64,000 nt of DNA, taken from positions 3,162,001 to 3,226,000 of the forward strand of contig NZ_CP095042.1 of the NCBI RefSeq assembly GCF_022919715.1, given 5' to 3'. Numbering within the stretch: the stretch's first letter is position 1; every line of letters begins with the position of its first letter. The notes beneath the pieces are model-generated. The model saw only the letters and a list, made by a program, of their open reading frames with translations. It had not been told where the DNA came from and did not search any database. The stretch comes from Agromyces sp. H17E-10 (GTDB lineage: Bacteria > Actinomycetota > Actinomycetes > Actinomycetales > Microbacteriaceae). The translations under genes and the position numbers were made by a program. This document shows positions 38,954 to 48,760 of this stretch, one piece after another.

Positions 38954-40879
38954 ATGGGCCGCCGTCTCGCCGACGCCGTCAGCCCCTACCTGCGGGCCCA
39001 CGCGGGGAACCCCGTCGACTGGTTCCCGTGGGGCGACGACGCGTTCGCCGAGGCGCGTGCCCGCGACATCCCGGTCATGATCTCGATCGGATACGCGACC
39101 TGCCACTGGTGCCACGTCATGGCGCGCGAGAGCTTCGGCGACGTCGAGACGGCGCGCGTGCTCAACGAGCGGTTCGTGTCGATCAAGGTCGACCGTGAGG
39201 AGCATCCCGACGTCGACTCGAGCTATCTCGCGGCCGCCTCGGCGTTCACCCGTGAGCTCGGCTGGCCGCTCACGGTGTTCGCGACCCCCGAGGGTCGGGC
39301 GTTCTACGCGGGCACCTACTTCCCGCCCGTGCCGCAGCGCGGCATGCCGTCGTTCCGGCAGGTGCTCGCGGCGGTCGACGAGGCGTGGCGCGAGCGCCGC
39401 GAGCAGCTCACCGACACCGCTGAGGCCGTCGCAGGTGCGCTCGCCGCCGCAGCGCAGGCCCCCACGGCCGGCGGCCTGCCGACGGCGGTCGAACTGGATG
39501 CCGCGGTGCGGTCGCTCGCGGCGCAGGAGGACCCGGTGCACGGCGGGTTCGGCGGCGCTCCGAAGTTCCCGGTCGCGCCCGTGCTCGGGTTCCTCGCCCG
39601 AGGCGGCGCGAACGGGCGCACGCTCGCGGCGCGCACGCTCGCGACCATGGCCGCCTCGCCCCTTCGCGACCAGGTCGACGGGGGCTTCTACCGGTACGCG
39701 ACGCGCGCCGACTGGAGCGAACCGCACTACGAGCGCATGCTCACCGACAACGCACTGCTGCTCGACGTCGCGGTCGACCTCGCCCGCGACGACTCCGCCG
39801 CGCTCGTCGTCGCGCGCGACACCGCGTCGTTCCTCGTCGGCACGATGCAGCTGCGGGGCGGCGGGTTCGCCGCCGCACAGGACTCGGAGAGCATGGTCGA
39901 CGGTGTGCGCACCGAGGGCGGTTACGCGAGGGCCGATGCCGCCGAACGTCGATCGCTCGAGCCGCCACCCCTCGACGAGAAGGTGCTCACGGGCTGGAAC
40001 GGGCTCGCGATCGGGGCGCTCGCCCGGGCATCGGCCGTGCTCGCCGATCCGGGCGGCGCCGACGCGCTCGCCGCGGCGCGCCGGGCCGCCGACCTCCTCG
40101 TCGAGCGTCATCGCACCGCGGACGGCATGCTCGTACGCGCCTCACGCGACGGCCGCATCTCCGGTGCGCGGGCGGCGCTCGAGGACTCCGGCATGTTCGC
40201 GTCGGGACTCGTCGAGCTCGCGCTCGCGAGCGGCGACGTCGGCTACGCGGTGATCGCGCGCGACCTCGTCGACGCGACGCTCGCCGCGGGCGCCGCGGGC
40301 GCCGCGGGCGGCGCGGGTGACGGCGATGCGGCGCATGCCGGCCAGCCCTTCGCCGTGCCCGGCGGTGCCGACCCGGTGCTCGCAGCGCACGGCCTCGCGC
40401 TGCCGAGCGACCCGGCCGAGGGCGCAGTGCCATCGGGGGTCACCGCGTGCGCCCGGGCTGCCTGGCAGCTCTGGCTGCTCGGAGCGGGCGAACGGTACCG
40501 CGACGCGGCCGTGCAGGCGATGGAGGGCGTCGCGGGCATCGCGCTCGAGCGGCCGATCGCGTTCGGCGGATCGCTCGGGCTCATGGCCGAGCTCGCGGCC
40601 CCCGTGGTCCAGCTCGTGACGGTCGTGCCCGACGGAACCGCACGGCCGGTGCCCGCCGACGAGGCGGCCGCGGCACTCGTCGCCGAGAGTCGCCGGCACG
40701 CGGCATCCGTCACGGTCGTCGTCACCGCCGCAGAGGCCAGACGGTTCGCAGCAGCCGGGTTCGACCTGTTCACCGGACGCGACCTGCAGGGCGGCGCCGC
40801 GGCCGCGTACCGGTGCCGCGAGTTCGTGTGCGCGCTGCCGGTCGTGGATGCCGCCGCGCTCCGTACGATGGAGGCATGA
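38954..40879 (+). CDS. thioredoxin-fold DUF255 protein (YyaL / SSP411 family)
   Basis: 641 residues. The N terminus [16 protein letters not shown], the CHWC motif (C50 and C53 in [11 protein letters not shown]) and [12 protein letters not shown] are the DUF255 signature; the rest is an (alpha/alpha)6-barrel-like region with [14 protein letters not shown]. Members are cytosolic; the thiol motif implies redox chemistry, but the reaction is not known. A Gly/Ala repeat lies near residue 445-455. It overlaps the next gene by ATGA, opening a three-gene operon ending in pnuC. Confidence 0.9.
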   Translation: MGRRLADAVSPYLRAHAGNPVDWFPWGDDAFAEARARDIPVMISIGYATCHWCHVMARESFGDVETARVLNERFVSIKVDREEHPDVDSSYLAAASAFTRELGWPLTVFATPEGRAFYAGTYFPPVPQRGMPSFRQVLAAVDEAWRERREQLTDTAEAVAGALAAAAQAPTAGGLPTAVELDAAVRSLAAQEDPVHGGFGGAPKFPVAPVLGFLARGGANGRTLAARTLATMAASPLRDQVDGGFYRYATRADWSEPHYERMLTDNALLLDVAVDLARDDSAALVVARDTASFLVGTMQLRGGGFAAAQDSESMVDGVRTEGGYARADAAERRSLEPPPLDEKVLTGWNGLAIGALARASAVLADPGGADALAAARRAADLLVERHRTADGMLVRASRDGRISGARAALEDSGMFASGLVELALASGDVGYAVIARDLVDATLAAGAAGAAGGAGDGDAAHAGQPFAVPGGADPVLAAHGLALPSDPAEGAVPSGVTACARAAWQLWLLGAGERYRDAAVQAMEGVAGIALERPIAFGGSLGLMAELAAPVVQLVTVVPDGTARPVPADEAAAALVAESRRHAASVTVVVTAAEARRFAAAGFDLFTGRDLQGGAAAAYRCREFVCALPVVDAAALRTMEA

Positions 40880-41298
40880 GCGGAACCGTCGCCGAACCGG
40901 CGAGCACCGGCAGGTCGACCACGTCGGCCGTCGTCCTGAGCCTCGTCGTCGACCTCGTGCTCGTGGTGGTGTTCGTGCTCATCGGTCGTCGCAGCCACGC
41001 CGAGGCGCTCGACCTCGCGGGCATCGCGGCGACGGCCTGGCCGTTCGCCGTCGCCCTGCTCGTCGGTTGGGCCGTCGCCCGAGCGTGGCGGTCGCCCGCG
41101 GCCGTGTGGCCGACGGGCGTGATCGTCTGGGCGGTGACGGTGGTCGGCGGGCTCGCGTTGCGGGTGCTCGCGGGCGACACGGCGCAGGTTCCGTTCATGA
41201 TCGTCGCGACCGTGACGCTCGCGGTGTTCCTCATCGGCTGGCGCGCGATCGTCGCACTCGTGCGCCGGCTGCGCGGGCGCGCCCAGGCCTCCGCATGA
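40876..41298 (+). CDS. DUF3054 membrane protein
   Basis: 140 residues with four TM helices ([76 protein letters not shown]), matching DUF3054, small actinobacterial membrane proteins of unknown function. ATGA overlaps join it to the DUF255 gene before and pnuC after, so all three are translationally coupled. Confidence 0.87.
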   Translation: MSGTVAEPASTGRSTTSAVVLSLVVDLVLVVVFVLIGRRSHAEALDLAGIAATAWPFAVALLVGWAVARAWRSPAAVWPTGVIVWAVTVVGGLALRVLAGDTAQVPFMIVATVTLAVFLIGWRAIVALVRRLRGRAQASA

Positions 41299-41987
41299 TG
41301 ACGCTCGCGGCCGAGCCGAACCCGATCGAGTGGCTCTTCGACGCGCAGCTCGTGATCGGCGGGCAGGTCATCCTGTGGCGCGAGATCGTCGGCAACCTCT
41401 TCGGGCTCGCGTCGGCGCTCGGCGGCATGCGTCGCAAGGTGTGGGCGTGGCCGGTCGGCATCATCGGCAACGCGCTGCTGTTCACCGTCTTCATGGGCGC
41501 CGTCTTCCACACGCCGAACCCGGTCAACCTGCTGGGTCAGGCGGGTCGGCAGCTCATGTTCATCGCCGTCTCGATCTACGGCTGGATCCAGTGGTCGCGA
41601 CACCGCCACGAGTCGGCGAACGCCGTCGACCCGCGCTGGGCGACCGCCCGGGAGCGCGTGTTGCTCGTCGTGGTCTTCGTCGGCGGGACGCTCGTGCTCA
41701 CGCCGATCTTCCGCGCCCTCGGGTCGTTCGAACCGGTCTGGGCCGACGCGTGGATCTTCATGGGATCGCTGCTCGCGACCTGGGGCATGGCGAAGGGATG
41801 GACGGAGTTCTGGCTCATCTGGGTCGCCGTCGACGTCGTCGGCGTACCGCTGCTCGTGTCGGCCGGGTACTACGCGTCGGCGCTGCTCTACCTGTTCTAC
41901 GGCACGTTCACGCTGCTCGGGTTCTTCACCTGGCTGCGGGTGCAACGACGGCGGGATGCCGCCGCGGCGGCCGCATCGACCGGTTGA
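41295..41987 (+). CDS. pnuC: PnuC-type nicotinamide riboside transporter
   Basis: 230 residues and about seven TM helices. WPVGIIGNALLFTVFMGAVF, VSIYGWIQWSRHRHES and WIFMGSLLATWGMAKGWTEF are PnuC landmarks. PnuC facilitates uptake of nicotinamide riboside or related vitamers for NAD synthesis. Two ATG codons overlap the DUF3054 stop (41295 and 41298). No NadR/NiaR site or THF/TPP riboswitch is seen upstream, so vitamin-specific control is not evident. Confidence 0.9.
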   Translation: MMTLAAEPNPIEWLFDAQLVIGGQVILWREIVGNLFGLASALGGMRRKVWAWPVGIIGNALLFTVFMGAVFHTPNPVNLLGQAGRQLMFIAVSIYGWIQWSRHRHESANAVDPRWATARERVLLVVVFVGGTLVLTPIFRALGSFEPVWADAWIFMGSLLATWGMAKGWTEFWLIWVAVDVVGVPLLVSAGYYASALLYLFYGTFTLLGFFTWLRVQRRRDAAAAAASTG

Positions 41988-41991
41988 CCCG

Positions 41992-42324
41992 CTACCAGGG
42001 TGCGGGTACGCGGTCGAGCAGCGCCCACACGGCGCCGCTCAACTCGGGATGCTCCATCGCGATGCCGCGCAGCAGCTCGAACTCGAACTTCGCGGCTTCA
42101 CCGGGGCGCGCCGCCGGGTGGTAGGCGCGCGACCGGGCGGGCCCCCAGGCGTCGGACTGGAGTCGCTCTTCGCGCAGTGTTGCGACGACCTGCTCGTCGA
42201 CCGACGGCAGGTCGGGCAGGAACATCCACGGATCCTCCCCGAGTCGGCAGCGCAACTCGATGAGGGCGGCGAGCTCGTCGCGAGCGTCTTGACGCAGGCG
42301 CTCGAGCGCCGGTGACTCCGTCAT
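41992..42324 (-). CDS. 110-aa hypothetical protein
   Basis: 110 residues, acidic, helical and soluble (ERLRQDARDELAALIELRCR; WMFLPDLPSVDEQVVATLRE). I do not recognise the family. GAGGGAGGGCC precedes ATG 42324 with good spacing, and a -10-like TACGAT lies further upstream. It is convergent with pnuC, 4 nt between stops, and divergent from the frameshifted hydrolase. Confidence 0.72.
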   Translation of the reverse strand: MTESPALERLRQDARDELAALIELRCRLGEDPWMFLPDLPSVDEQVVATLREERLQSDAWGPARSRAYHPAARPGEAAKFEFELLRGIAMEHPELSGAVWALLDRVPAPW

Positions 42325-42495
42325 GTGCGGCCCTCCCTCGCTGTCACGATCGTACGCTCACGCTACGCGCACCGTGTGACAGGCGGGTTACGGGGCGCAA
42401 CGTGAGATGGCGCGGAGATGACGGGTGTGTGACGATCGCCGCGCGCAACGCCGCAGGAGGCGCTTGAATGGTGCCCGCGGATGAAGGAGGCGAAC

Positions 42496-43145
42496 ATGGT
42501 CGAGGTGCTCATCCTGCACGGCTGGCAGAATCACCGACCCGAGGGGCACTGGCAGCGCTGGCTGGCCGAGGAGCTCACCGCGCGCGGCCATGTCGTGCGC
42601 TACCCGCAGCTGCCCGACGCCGATGAACCGACCCGCGAGGGGTGGCTCGCGGCGCTCGAGGCCGAGCTCGCCGAGACGAGCCGCTCGGAGTTGACGGTCG
42701 TCGCGCACAGCCTCGGCTGCTCGCTCTGGCTCGCGTACGCGATCGAGCGTGCCCGGCGGTGCAGCCCGGGCCGGATGCCACCGGGCCGGCGGCCGCACGT
42801 GTCGTGCTCGTCGCGCCGCCGTCCGACGGATTCCTCGAGCAGACGCCGGAGATCGCCGGGTTCATCGCGGGCGGTACCGATGCCGACGACGACGCGCGCG
42901 CCGGCGTCGCGGCGGCGCTCGCCGCGGCGAGCCTCGAGGCGCCGATCGTCGTGCAGAGCGACGCCGACCCCTGCAGCCCGGCCGGCACGACCTCGTTCGC
43001 CGACGCGTTCGAACTCGACCGGGTCATCGTGCCCGGTGGCGGACACCTCACGATCGAGGACGGGTTCGGCCCGCTCCCGCTCGTGCTCGACCTCGTGCTG
43101 GAGGTCGAAGCGACGACCGCGGCCTGGGAGACGCGCGCCCGGTGA
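42496..43145 (+). pseudogene. alpha/beta hydrolase of the RBBP9/YdeN type, frameshifted
   Basis: ATG 42496 follows a perfect AAGGAGG and opens VEVLILHGWQNHRPEGHWQR ... VVAHSLGCSLWLAYAIERA, with the oxyanion segment HGW and nucleophile S in HSLGCS. Near 42755-42775 the family sequence moves to another frame: RVVLVAPPSDGFLEQTPEIA ... VPGGGHLTIEDGFGPLPLVL, with the catalytic His in GGGH. One missing base (or two extra) around the GC-rich GCCCGGCGGTGCAGCCCGGG would restore a protein of about 215 residues. It is either a recent disruption or a sequencing error. Confidence 0.8.
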
Positions 43146-43234
43146 CGCTCGACGAGCAACGGTGACGGAGACCCCGGCCGACGCGGGCGTGCCCGAATCG
43201 ATCTGGCGCACGGCGGTGTCTCGTGCGGGGCGTC

Positions 43235-44803
43235 TCAGGCGGCGGCGTACTCGGTGAGCAGGGTTCGTACGTCGGGTGGTGGGGGCAGGGTGGTGGGGAT
43301 TCTGCGGTTGCCCGGGCGGGGTCTGCGGTCGGGGTCGAGGTGTGCGGGTGGGATGAACCAGACGTAGCCGTTGATGTTGAAGATGAGCCAGCCGTCGTCG
43401 TGGATGCGGTGGTGGTGGTGTGCGCAGAGCATGACGCCGTTGGAGACGTCGGTTCGGCCGTGGTGCCGGCGCCACCAGCGGAGGTGGTGGGCTTGGGTGT
43501 GCGAGGGCGGCCGGGTGCAGCCGGGCCAGGCGCAGCCGCCGTCGCGTTCGATGAGGGCGAGTTTCTGGGCGTGGGTGAACAGGCGGCGGTGGCGGCCGAG
43601 TTGCAGGTTCTCGCCGTGCTCATCGAGGTAGATGGGTGCGATGCCGGCGTGCATCGCAAGTTCGCGCACGGACTGGATCGAGATGGGCTGGTCGATTCCG
43701 TCGATCGTGCCATGACCATGCCCGGTGGTGAGCATGTCGGCGTCGACGCGGGCGATGACCATCGTCTGTCGGAGGGGTGCGGGTGCGTGCTCAGCGCTGA
43801 GTGCGGTGCGGGCGATGTCGGCGAGGGCGTCGGCGTTCATCTGCACGATCGTGCGGTCCTCGATGAATACCTGGTCGGGCCGGTCGCCTGCGACCGGGCT
43901 CATGCTGCGGTTCGTACCTGCACCGCTGCGCGTGCCCTCGATGGCGTCTCCGGCTGCGACGGCGTCCGTTGGCGTGGCGTCGTGGCAGCTGCCGGTCGCG
44001 CCGGAGTCGCCCGGCTGGTTGCTGCCCCGGGCCTGGTGCAGTTGGGCGGCGACCAGGGTTTCGAGCGCGAGTTTGATGGGGGCGCCGTTGACGGGGTCGA
44101 ATGCGCCGCGGAGTTGGAGCATGCCGGCCCGGTCTTCCCAGAATCGGAGTCCGCGGGCGGCACGCAACTCGTCTTCGCGGGGCTTGACGCCGTCGGGGTC
44201 GAGTCGGGCTTCGAGGAGTTTCACGAGCCGGTGGAGGCCATCGACTCCGACGGTGGGGGCCTGCTCGACGAGGAACCGTTCGGCGTCGGCGAGTTCGGCC
44301 CGGTCGGCGCGGGGCGCGACCCGGTCGAGGAAGCGGCGGATCACTTCGGCCGCGTCGACGCAGATCGTGCCGGATGCCAGTGCGTCGGCGAGGTGCGGGT
44401 GCCTGGGCGGCAGCAGTTCGCCGGTGAACGACGCCCGGGGTGCGGTCGCCTGACCGACCGCGACGAGTTTGGCCGCGTCGGTGTGCCGGCTGCCGGTGGC
44501 GGTCGCGATGAGGCGTTCGGCCGTGGCGTAGCCGTGCTTGCGGGCGACCTCGTCGGTACCGGGACGTGACCGTGCCGCGAGCTCGGCCGCGATGGGAGCC
44601 TGCAACGCTTGCACCCGGCGGGACAACTCACCCAACGCCTCGGTGACCCGGACGAGCCCCTCATCGCTCATGACCCGCACATCAGCAGCTGCGAGCGTCG
44701 ATCCGACGACGCCCGCGAGCACGGCGCCCGCCCACACGGAACACACCTGATCGAGTGCGGCTGAAACCCCGGTCAGGGCGGGTATTCCAGCGGGTTCGGG
44801 CAT
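43235..44803 (-). CDS. DUF222 / HNH endonuclease domain protein (13E12-type)
   Basis: 522 residues. The N-terminal 330 are DUF222; the C terminus is an HNH domain with CAWPGCTRPPSHTQAHHLRW, NGVMLCAHHHHRIHDDGW, holding both zinc-type CxxC-like pairs and the catalytic His. It corresponds to the multi-copy 13E12 repeat family of actinobacteria, whose activity and mobility are poorly understood. Its coding strand is strikingly C-rich (plus strand G-rich), unlike neighbours, suggesting separate origin. Divergent from a methyltransferase gene, with a dispersed repeat between. Confidence 0.9.
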   Translation of the reverse strand: MPEPAGIPALTGVSAALDQVCSVWAGAVLAGVVGSTLAAADVRVMSDEGLVRVTEALGELSRRVQALQAPIAAELAARSRPGTDEVARKHGYATAERLIATATGSRHTDAAKLVAVGQATAPRASFTGELLPPRHPHLADALASGTICVDAAEVIRRFLDRVAPRADRAELADAERFLVEQAPTVGVDGLHRLVKLLEARLDPDGVKPREDELRAARGLRFWEDRAGMLQLRGAFDPVNGAPIKLALETLVAAQLHQARGSNQPGDSGATGSCHDATPTDAVAAGDAIEGTRSGAGTNRSMSPVAGDRPDQVFIEDRTIVQMNADALADIARTALSAEHAPAPLRQTMVIARVDADMLTTGHGHGTIDGIDQPISIQSVRELAMHAGIAPIYLDEHGENLQLGRHRRLFTHAQKLALIERDGGCAWPGCTRPPSHTQAHHLRWWRRHHGRTDVSNGVMLCAHHHHRIHDDGWLIFNINGYVWFIPPAHLDPDRRPRPGNRRIPTTLPPPPDVRTLLTEYAAA

Positions 44804-44881
44804 GCCATCAGCCTACCGTGAACCTCCTGATTTTCGAAGAGATGTTCGAGGATTGTGGAGAACTCGTGTGGTCGCGCGGGC

Positions 44882-44922
44882 GGTCTCGAGACGCTCGCTG
44901 CGCTCGTTCCTCAACCCACGGG
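44882..44922 (+). repeat. dispersed ~40-nt repeat (copy A)
   Basis: GGTCTCGAGACGCTCGCTGC then GCTCGTTCCTCAACCCACGG. Degenerate copies lie at 60493-60533 and, inverted, at 6601-6630. I recognise this sequence type as common between genes in Microbacteriaceae. Confidence 0.7.
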
Positions 44923-44949
44923 CCGAGGCGCCACTGCTTGAATGGGCGG

Positions 44950-46512
44950 GTGGACTCCGCACGTACGTCGACCCCGCTCGCTCGCCTCGCCGCCGACCTC
45001 GAAGCCGCCGACTTCACCGTCGACGCGCTCGACGCGCTCTGGGGTGAGACGGCGTCTGCCGCGCTCCACCGCAGCGAACGAGTACCGGCCCGGCGTGTGC
45101 TCGACGCCCTCCGACGCGAGCACGGCGCGTCCGCTCCGCTCGCGGTGCTCGCCGAACTCTTCGTGCTCGGCCTGCCGGTGCCGGCCGACGAGGCGGCCGC
45201 GGCGTTGCCCGAGCTCGGCCTCGACGATGCGGCCGCGATCGGCCTCATCCGCAGCGAAGGCGCCACCATCCTCGCCGCACTCGACCTGCGCCCCTACGCG
45301 TTCACCGACGCGCACGGCAGTGCGCACTGGTGGATCCTCTCCGACCTCGGCGAACTCGCCCTCGGGCACGCACTCCGCGAGGACCACGTACTCGGCGTCG
45401 GCGGCGCGTCGACCACGCTGTCGGGGCTCATGCAGCCGACGCCCGCGCGGCGCGTGCTCGACCTCGGCACGGGCTGCGGCGTCCAGGCCATGCACGCCTC
45501 GCGCTTCGCCGACTCGGTCGTCGCGACCGACATCTCCGAGCGGGCGCTCGAGATCGCCCGGATGAACCTCGAGCTCAACGGCATCGACGGCGTCGAGCTG
45601 CGCCTCGGCAGCCTGTTCGAGCCGGTCGCCGGCGAGCGGTTCGACCGCATCGTGTCGAATCCGCCGTTCGTCATCACGCCGCGCACCGAGGGCGTGCCCG
45701 AGTACGAATACCGCGACGGCGGCATGGTGGGCGACGCGCTCGTCGAGGCCGTCGTCCGGGGCTGCGCCGAGCACCTCGAACCGGGCGGAGTCGCCCAGCT
45801 GCTCGCCAACTGGGAGTACCGCGACGGCGTCGACGGCCTCGCCCGCGCGGCCTCGTGGGCCGGAGACCTCGACCACTGGCTCGTCGAGCGCGAGGTGCAG
45901 CCCGTCACCGAGTACGCCGAGACCTGGATCCGCGACGGCGGCACCCGGTCGGGCACGGCTGCGTTCGACCGCCTGTACGACGCATGGCTCGACGATTTCG
46001 CGGCGCGCGGCGTCACCGAGGTCGGCTTCGGGTACGTGCTCGTGCGGCGCTCGGGCGACGCGGATGCCCCAGCAGCGGCATCCGCCACCGGCAGACTGGC
46101 CCGTGTCGAGCGACGGCACGGTGCCATCGGCTCGAACCCCGCGGGCCTCGGCGGACACCTCGCGCAGTGCCTCGACGCGCTCGACCGGCTGGCAACGCTC
46201 GACGACGCGTCGCTCGCCGCCGTCCACTTGACCGTCGCGGGCGATGTCACGGAGGAACGCCACTACTGGCCCGGCGACGAGGACCCGACCGCGATGCTGC
46301 TGCGCCAGGGCGGCGGGTTCGCACGCACGATCTCGCCCGGCACGGCGCTCGCCGCATTCGTCGGCGCCTGCGACGGCGAGCTCGCGGCCGGTGCGATCGT
46401 CGCGGCGCTCGCACAGCTGCTCGAGGTCGACGGGCCCGCGCTCGCCGGCGAACTGCTCCCCGAGATCCGCGAGCTCATCGTCGACGGGATGCTGCTGCTG
46501 CCCCGCGAATGA
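44950..46512 (+). CDS. SAM-dependent methyltransferase (PrmC/RlmG-like core)
   Basis: 520 residues. After a helical N-terminal domain of about 160 residues, motif I VLDLGTGCGVQAMHASRF (near 171), VVATDISERALEIARMNLEL and the N6/N5-amine motif IVSNPPF (NPPF at 237-240) mark a class I methyltransferase acting on an amide or exocyclic amine. The last 100 residues form an extra domain. This layout occurs widely in actinobacteria without known substrate. GTG 44950 is chosen by alignment to the domain start; the Shine-Dalgarno is weak. Confidence 0.85.
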   Translation: MDSARTSTPLARLAADLEAADFTVDALDALWGETASAALHRSERVPARRVLDALRREHGASAPLAVLAELFVLGLPVPADEAAAALPELGLDDAAAIGLIRSEGATILAALDLRPYAFTDAHGSAHWWILSDLGELALGHALREDHVLGVGGASTTLSGLMQPTPARRVLDLGTGCGVQAMHASRFADSVVATDISERALEIARMNLELNGIDGVELRLGSLFEPVAGERFDRIVSNPPFVITPRTEGVPEYEYRDGGMVGDALVEAVVRGCAEHLEPGGVAQLLANWEYRDGVDGLARAASWAGDLDHWLVEREVQPVTEYAETWIRDGGTRSGTAAFDRLYDAWLDDFAARGVTEVGFGYVLVRRSGDADAPAAASATGRLARVERRHGAIGSNPAGLGGHLAQCLDALDRLATLDDASLAAVHLTVAGDVTEERHYWPGDEDPTAMLLRQGGGFARTISPGTALAAFVGACDGELAAGAIVAALAQLLEVDGPALAGELLPEIRELIVDGMLLLPRE

Positions 46513-46646
46513 CGACGTGTCTCGAGGGAGCGGAGGACGATCTCCGCTTGTGTGAGAATGGGCGCACCCGGCCAGGACCGACCACCCTACTTCCGTGACC
46601 GTGCCGGGCCGGGCCGGGTCGCGCTCGCATGCTTGGGAGGCATCGC

Positions 46647-48677
46647 TTGAGTTCACTGCTGTCCGCGCGTCCGCGCGCATGGATCGTCGTCGGCGCCGTG
46701 GTGGCGCTCGTGCTCGCGGCCATCGGAATCTCGGCGCCGCCCGCTCACGCCGAGGTCGGTACCGGCACGGCGAGCATCTCCGGTCACGTGACCCTGCCCG
46801 AGGGCGTCGACCCCGAGGCGGCCGGCCTCACCGTCAGCGCGTTCGAGGCTTCGGTCGACAACGCGAGCGTGGGTGGGTGGATCTCGCCGGAGGGCGACTT
46901 CACCATCCCGTACCTGGCAGCGGGCACCTACAAGTTGCGCTTCATGACCTGGGACGACGACTCCGTGCTGACGGCCTGGTGGAAGGACGGCTTCGACTTC
47001 GCGTCGGCGCAGACGGTGACGGTCGCCGACGGTCAGGAGCTCGCCGGCGTCGACATGACCCTCGTTCGTGCCTCGACGATCTCGGGCAAGCTGACCGGCG
47101 TGCCTGAGAACGGTGCGGGAGTCTTCCCGTGGCGACGGGATGCCTCGGGCGAATGGGTGCGCGAAGGCGACTACGTGCGGATCGGCACCGACGGCGAGTA
47201 CCTCATCACGGGCCTCCGTGCCGGTACGTACACGCTGCTCTTCAACACGGGCACCTACCCCGACCAGTACTGGAAGCTGCAGCGCGAGATCGCCACGGCG
47301 ACGCCCATCGAGGTCGGGATCGGCCAGGCGCTGACGGGCTTCGACGCGAACGTGTCGGCAGCGTTGTGGATGCCGCAACTGAACGTCAGCGGTTCGCTCC
47401 AGGTCGGTTCGACGATGCAGGTCACCGCGACCTGGCAGATCCAGCCCGATGCCGTGACGTACCAGTGGTTCGCGAACGCGGTGGCGATCACCGGCGCGAC
47501 GTCGGCGACGTACGTCCCGACCGCCGACCTGGTCGGAAAGCAGCTCAGCGTGCGCGTCGACGGGCGGAAGGCCGGATACGTGCCGACGTGGGACACCGCC
47601 GTCCGAGGCACCGTCGTCAAAGGTTCGCTGACTCCGGGAGTCGCGATGTTCACCGGTACCGGCGTCGTCGGCTCGACGTTGACGGCGTCGGCCGGCGGGT
47701 GGCCGTCGGGAACCCAGTTCTCGTACCAGTGGGCGTATGCCGACGGCAACATCGCAGGCGCGACCGGCAAGACCTTCACGATCACGACGGCCCAACGGGG
47801 CCGCGGAATCTACCTGAAGCTCACCGGAACGCTCCCCGCGTACGACTCCCGGACGGTGTTCGCCGCCGAGCACATCTTCGTCGACGCCGGCACCTTCACC
47901 GCGGCGACGCCGACGATCTCGGGCACGGCCGCGGTCGGCTCGACGCTCACGGCGAAGACCGGAACCTGGACGACGAACGCGACCTTCCCGACGAAGTTCT
48001 CGTACAAGTGGTTCGCGTCGGGCGTCGCGATCAGCGGCGCGACGGCGTCGACCTACAAGCTCACGAGCGCACAGGCGGGCAAGACCATCTCCGTCGTCGT
48101 CACCGGCACCGTCGGCGGCAACATCCGAGCCATCAAGCAGTCGGCGGCGACGGCGAAGGTCGCGACGGTGGCGACGCCGACGATCTCGGGTACCGCTGCG
48201 GTCGGGTCGACGCTCACGGCGAAGCCGGGCACCTGGACGTCGGGCACGGTGTTCTCGTACCAGTGGTACGCGTCGGGCACGGCGATCACGGGGGCGACGG
48301 CGTCGACGTTCAAGCTCACGAGTGCGCAGGCCGGCAAGACGGTGACGGTGACGGTGAAGGGTGCGCTCTCGGGATACACGACGGTGTCGAAGTCGTCGGC
48401 GGCGACGGCGAAGGTCGCGACGGTGGCGACGCCGACGATCTCGGGTACCGCTGCGGTCGGGTCGACGCTCACGGCGAAGCCCGGCACCTGGACGACCGGC
48501 ACCACGTTCTCGTACCAGTGGTACGCGTCGGGCACGGCGATCAGTGGTGCGACCTCGTCGACCTTCAAGCTGACATCGCTGCAGAAGGGGAAGACGATCA
48601 CGGTGAAGGTCACGGGCTCGCTGAGCGGCTACCCGACCATCGCCAAGACGTCCGCCGCCACGGCCGCGGTCTCCTGA
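46647..48677 (+). CDS. secreted cell-surface protein with Ig-like/SLH-type repeats
   Basis: 676 residues from TTG 46647, which has GGGAGG six nt upstream (ATG 46629 is also in frame). A signal peptide (RAWIVVGAVVALVLAAIGIS, cleavage after AHA) precedes two CNA-B/carboxypeptidase-regulatory-like modules (SGHVTLPEGV; SGKLTGVPEN) and about five repeats of roughly 85 residues with the pattern TPTISGTAAVGSTLTA...W...FSYQWYASG..I.GAT..TFKLT. Such repeats build extracellular stalks. No LPxTG or other anchor is present, so it is likely released or loosely bound. A 15-bp terminator follows. Confidence 0.87.
   Translation: MSSLLSARPRAWIVVGAVVALVLAAIGISAPPAHAEVGTGTASISGHVTLPEGVDPEAAGLTVSAFEASVDNASVGGWISPEGDFTIPYLAAGTYKLRFMTWDDDSVLTAWWKDGFDFASAQTVTVADGQELAGVDMTLVRASTISGKLTGVPENGAGVFPWRRDASGEWVREGDYVRIGTDGEYLITGLRAGTYTLLFNTGTYPDQYWKLQREIATATPIEVGIGQALTGFDANVSAALWMPQLNVSGSLQVGSTMQVTATWQIQPDAVTYQWFANAVAITGATSATYVPTADLVGKQLSVRVDGRKAGYVPTWDTAVRGTVVKGSLTPGVAMFTGTGVVGSTLTASAGGWPSGTQFSYQWAYADGNIAGATGKTFTITTAQRGRGIYLKLTGTLPAYDSRTVFAAEHIFVDAGTFTAATPTISGTAAVGSTLTAKTGTWTTNATFPTKFSYKWFASGVAISGATASTYKLTSAQAGKTISVVVTGTVGGNIRAIKQSAATAKVATVATPTISGTAAVGSTLTAKPGTWTSGTVFSYQWYASGTAITGATASTFKLTSAQAGKTVTVTVKGALSGYTTVSKSSAATAKVATVATPTISGTAAVGSTLTAKPGTWTTGTTFSYQWYASGTAISGATSSTFKLTSLQKGKTITVKVTGSLSGYPTIAKTSAATAAVS
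48141..48481 (+). repeat. 86-nt exact direct repeat inside the surface-protein gene
   Basis: 48141-48226 and 48396-48481 are identical and 255 nt (85 codons) apart. A further near-exact block around TTCTCGTACCAGTGGTACGC keeps the same offset. Confidence 0.85.
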
Positions 48678-48686
48678 GCATCGGTC

Positions 48687-48723
48687 GGGCGCCGGCATCC
48701 CATGAATAGGGATGCCGGCGCCC
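48687..48723 (+). terminator. terminator of the surface-protein gene
   Basis: GGGCGCCGGCATCCC, 7-nt loop ATGAATA, and the exact complement: a 15-bp stem 9 nt after the stop. Confidence 0.85.
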
Positions 48724-48760
48724 GCGGCGGTATTCTCGTGCTCGCAACGAAAGCGAGCCA

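Noticed and set aside
46647..48677. CRISPR-like array from the repeated segments
   Set aside because: Repeats are coding, 86 nt or longer, in frame and only two to five in number.
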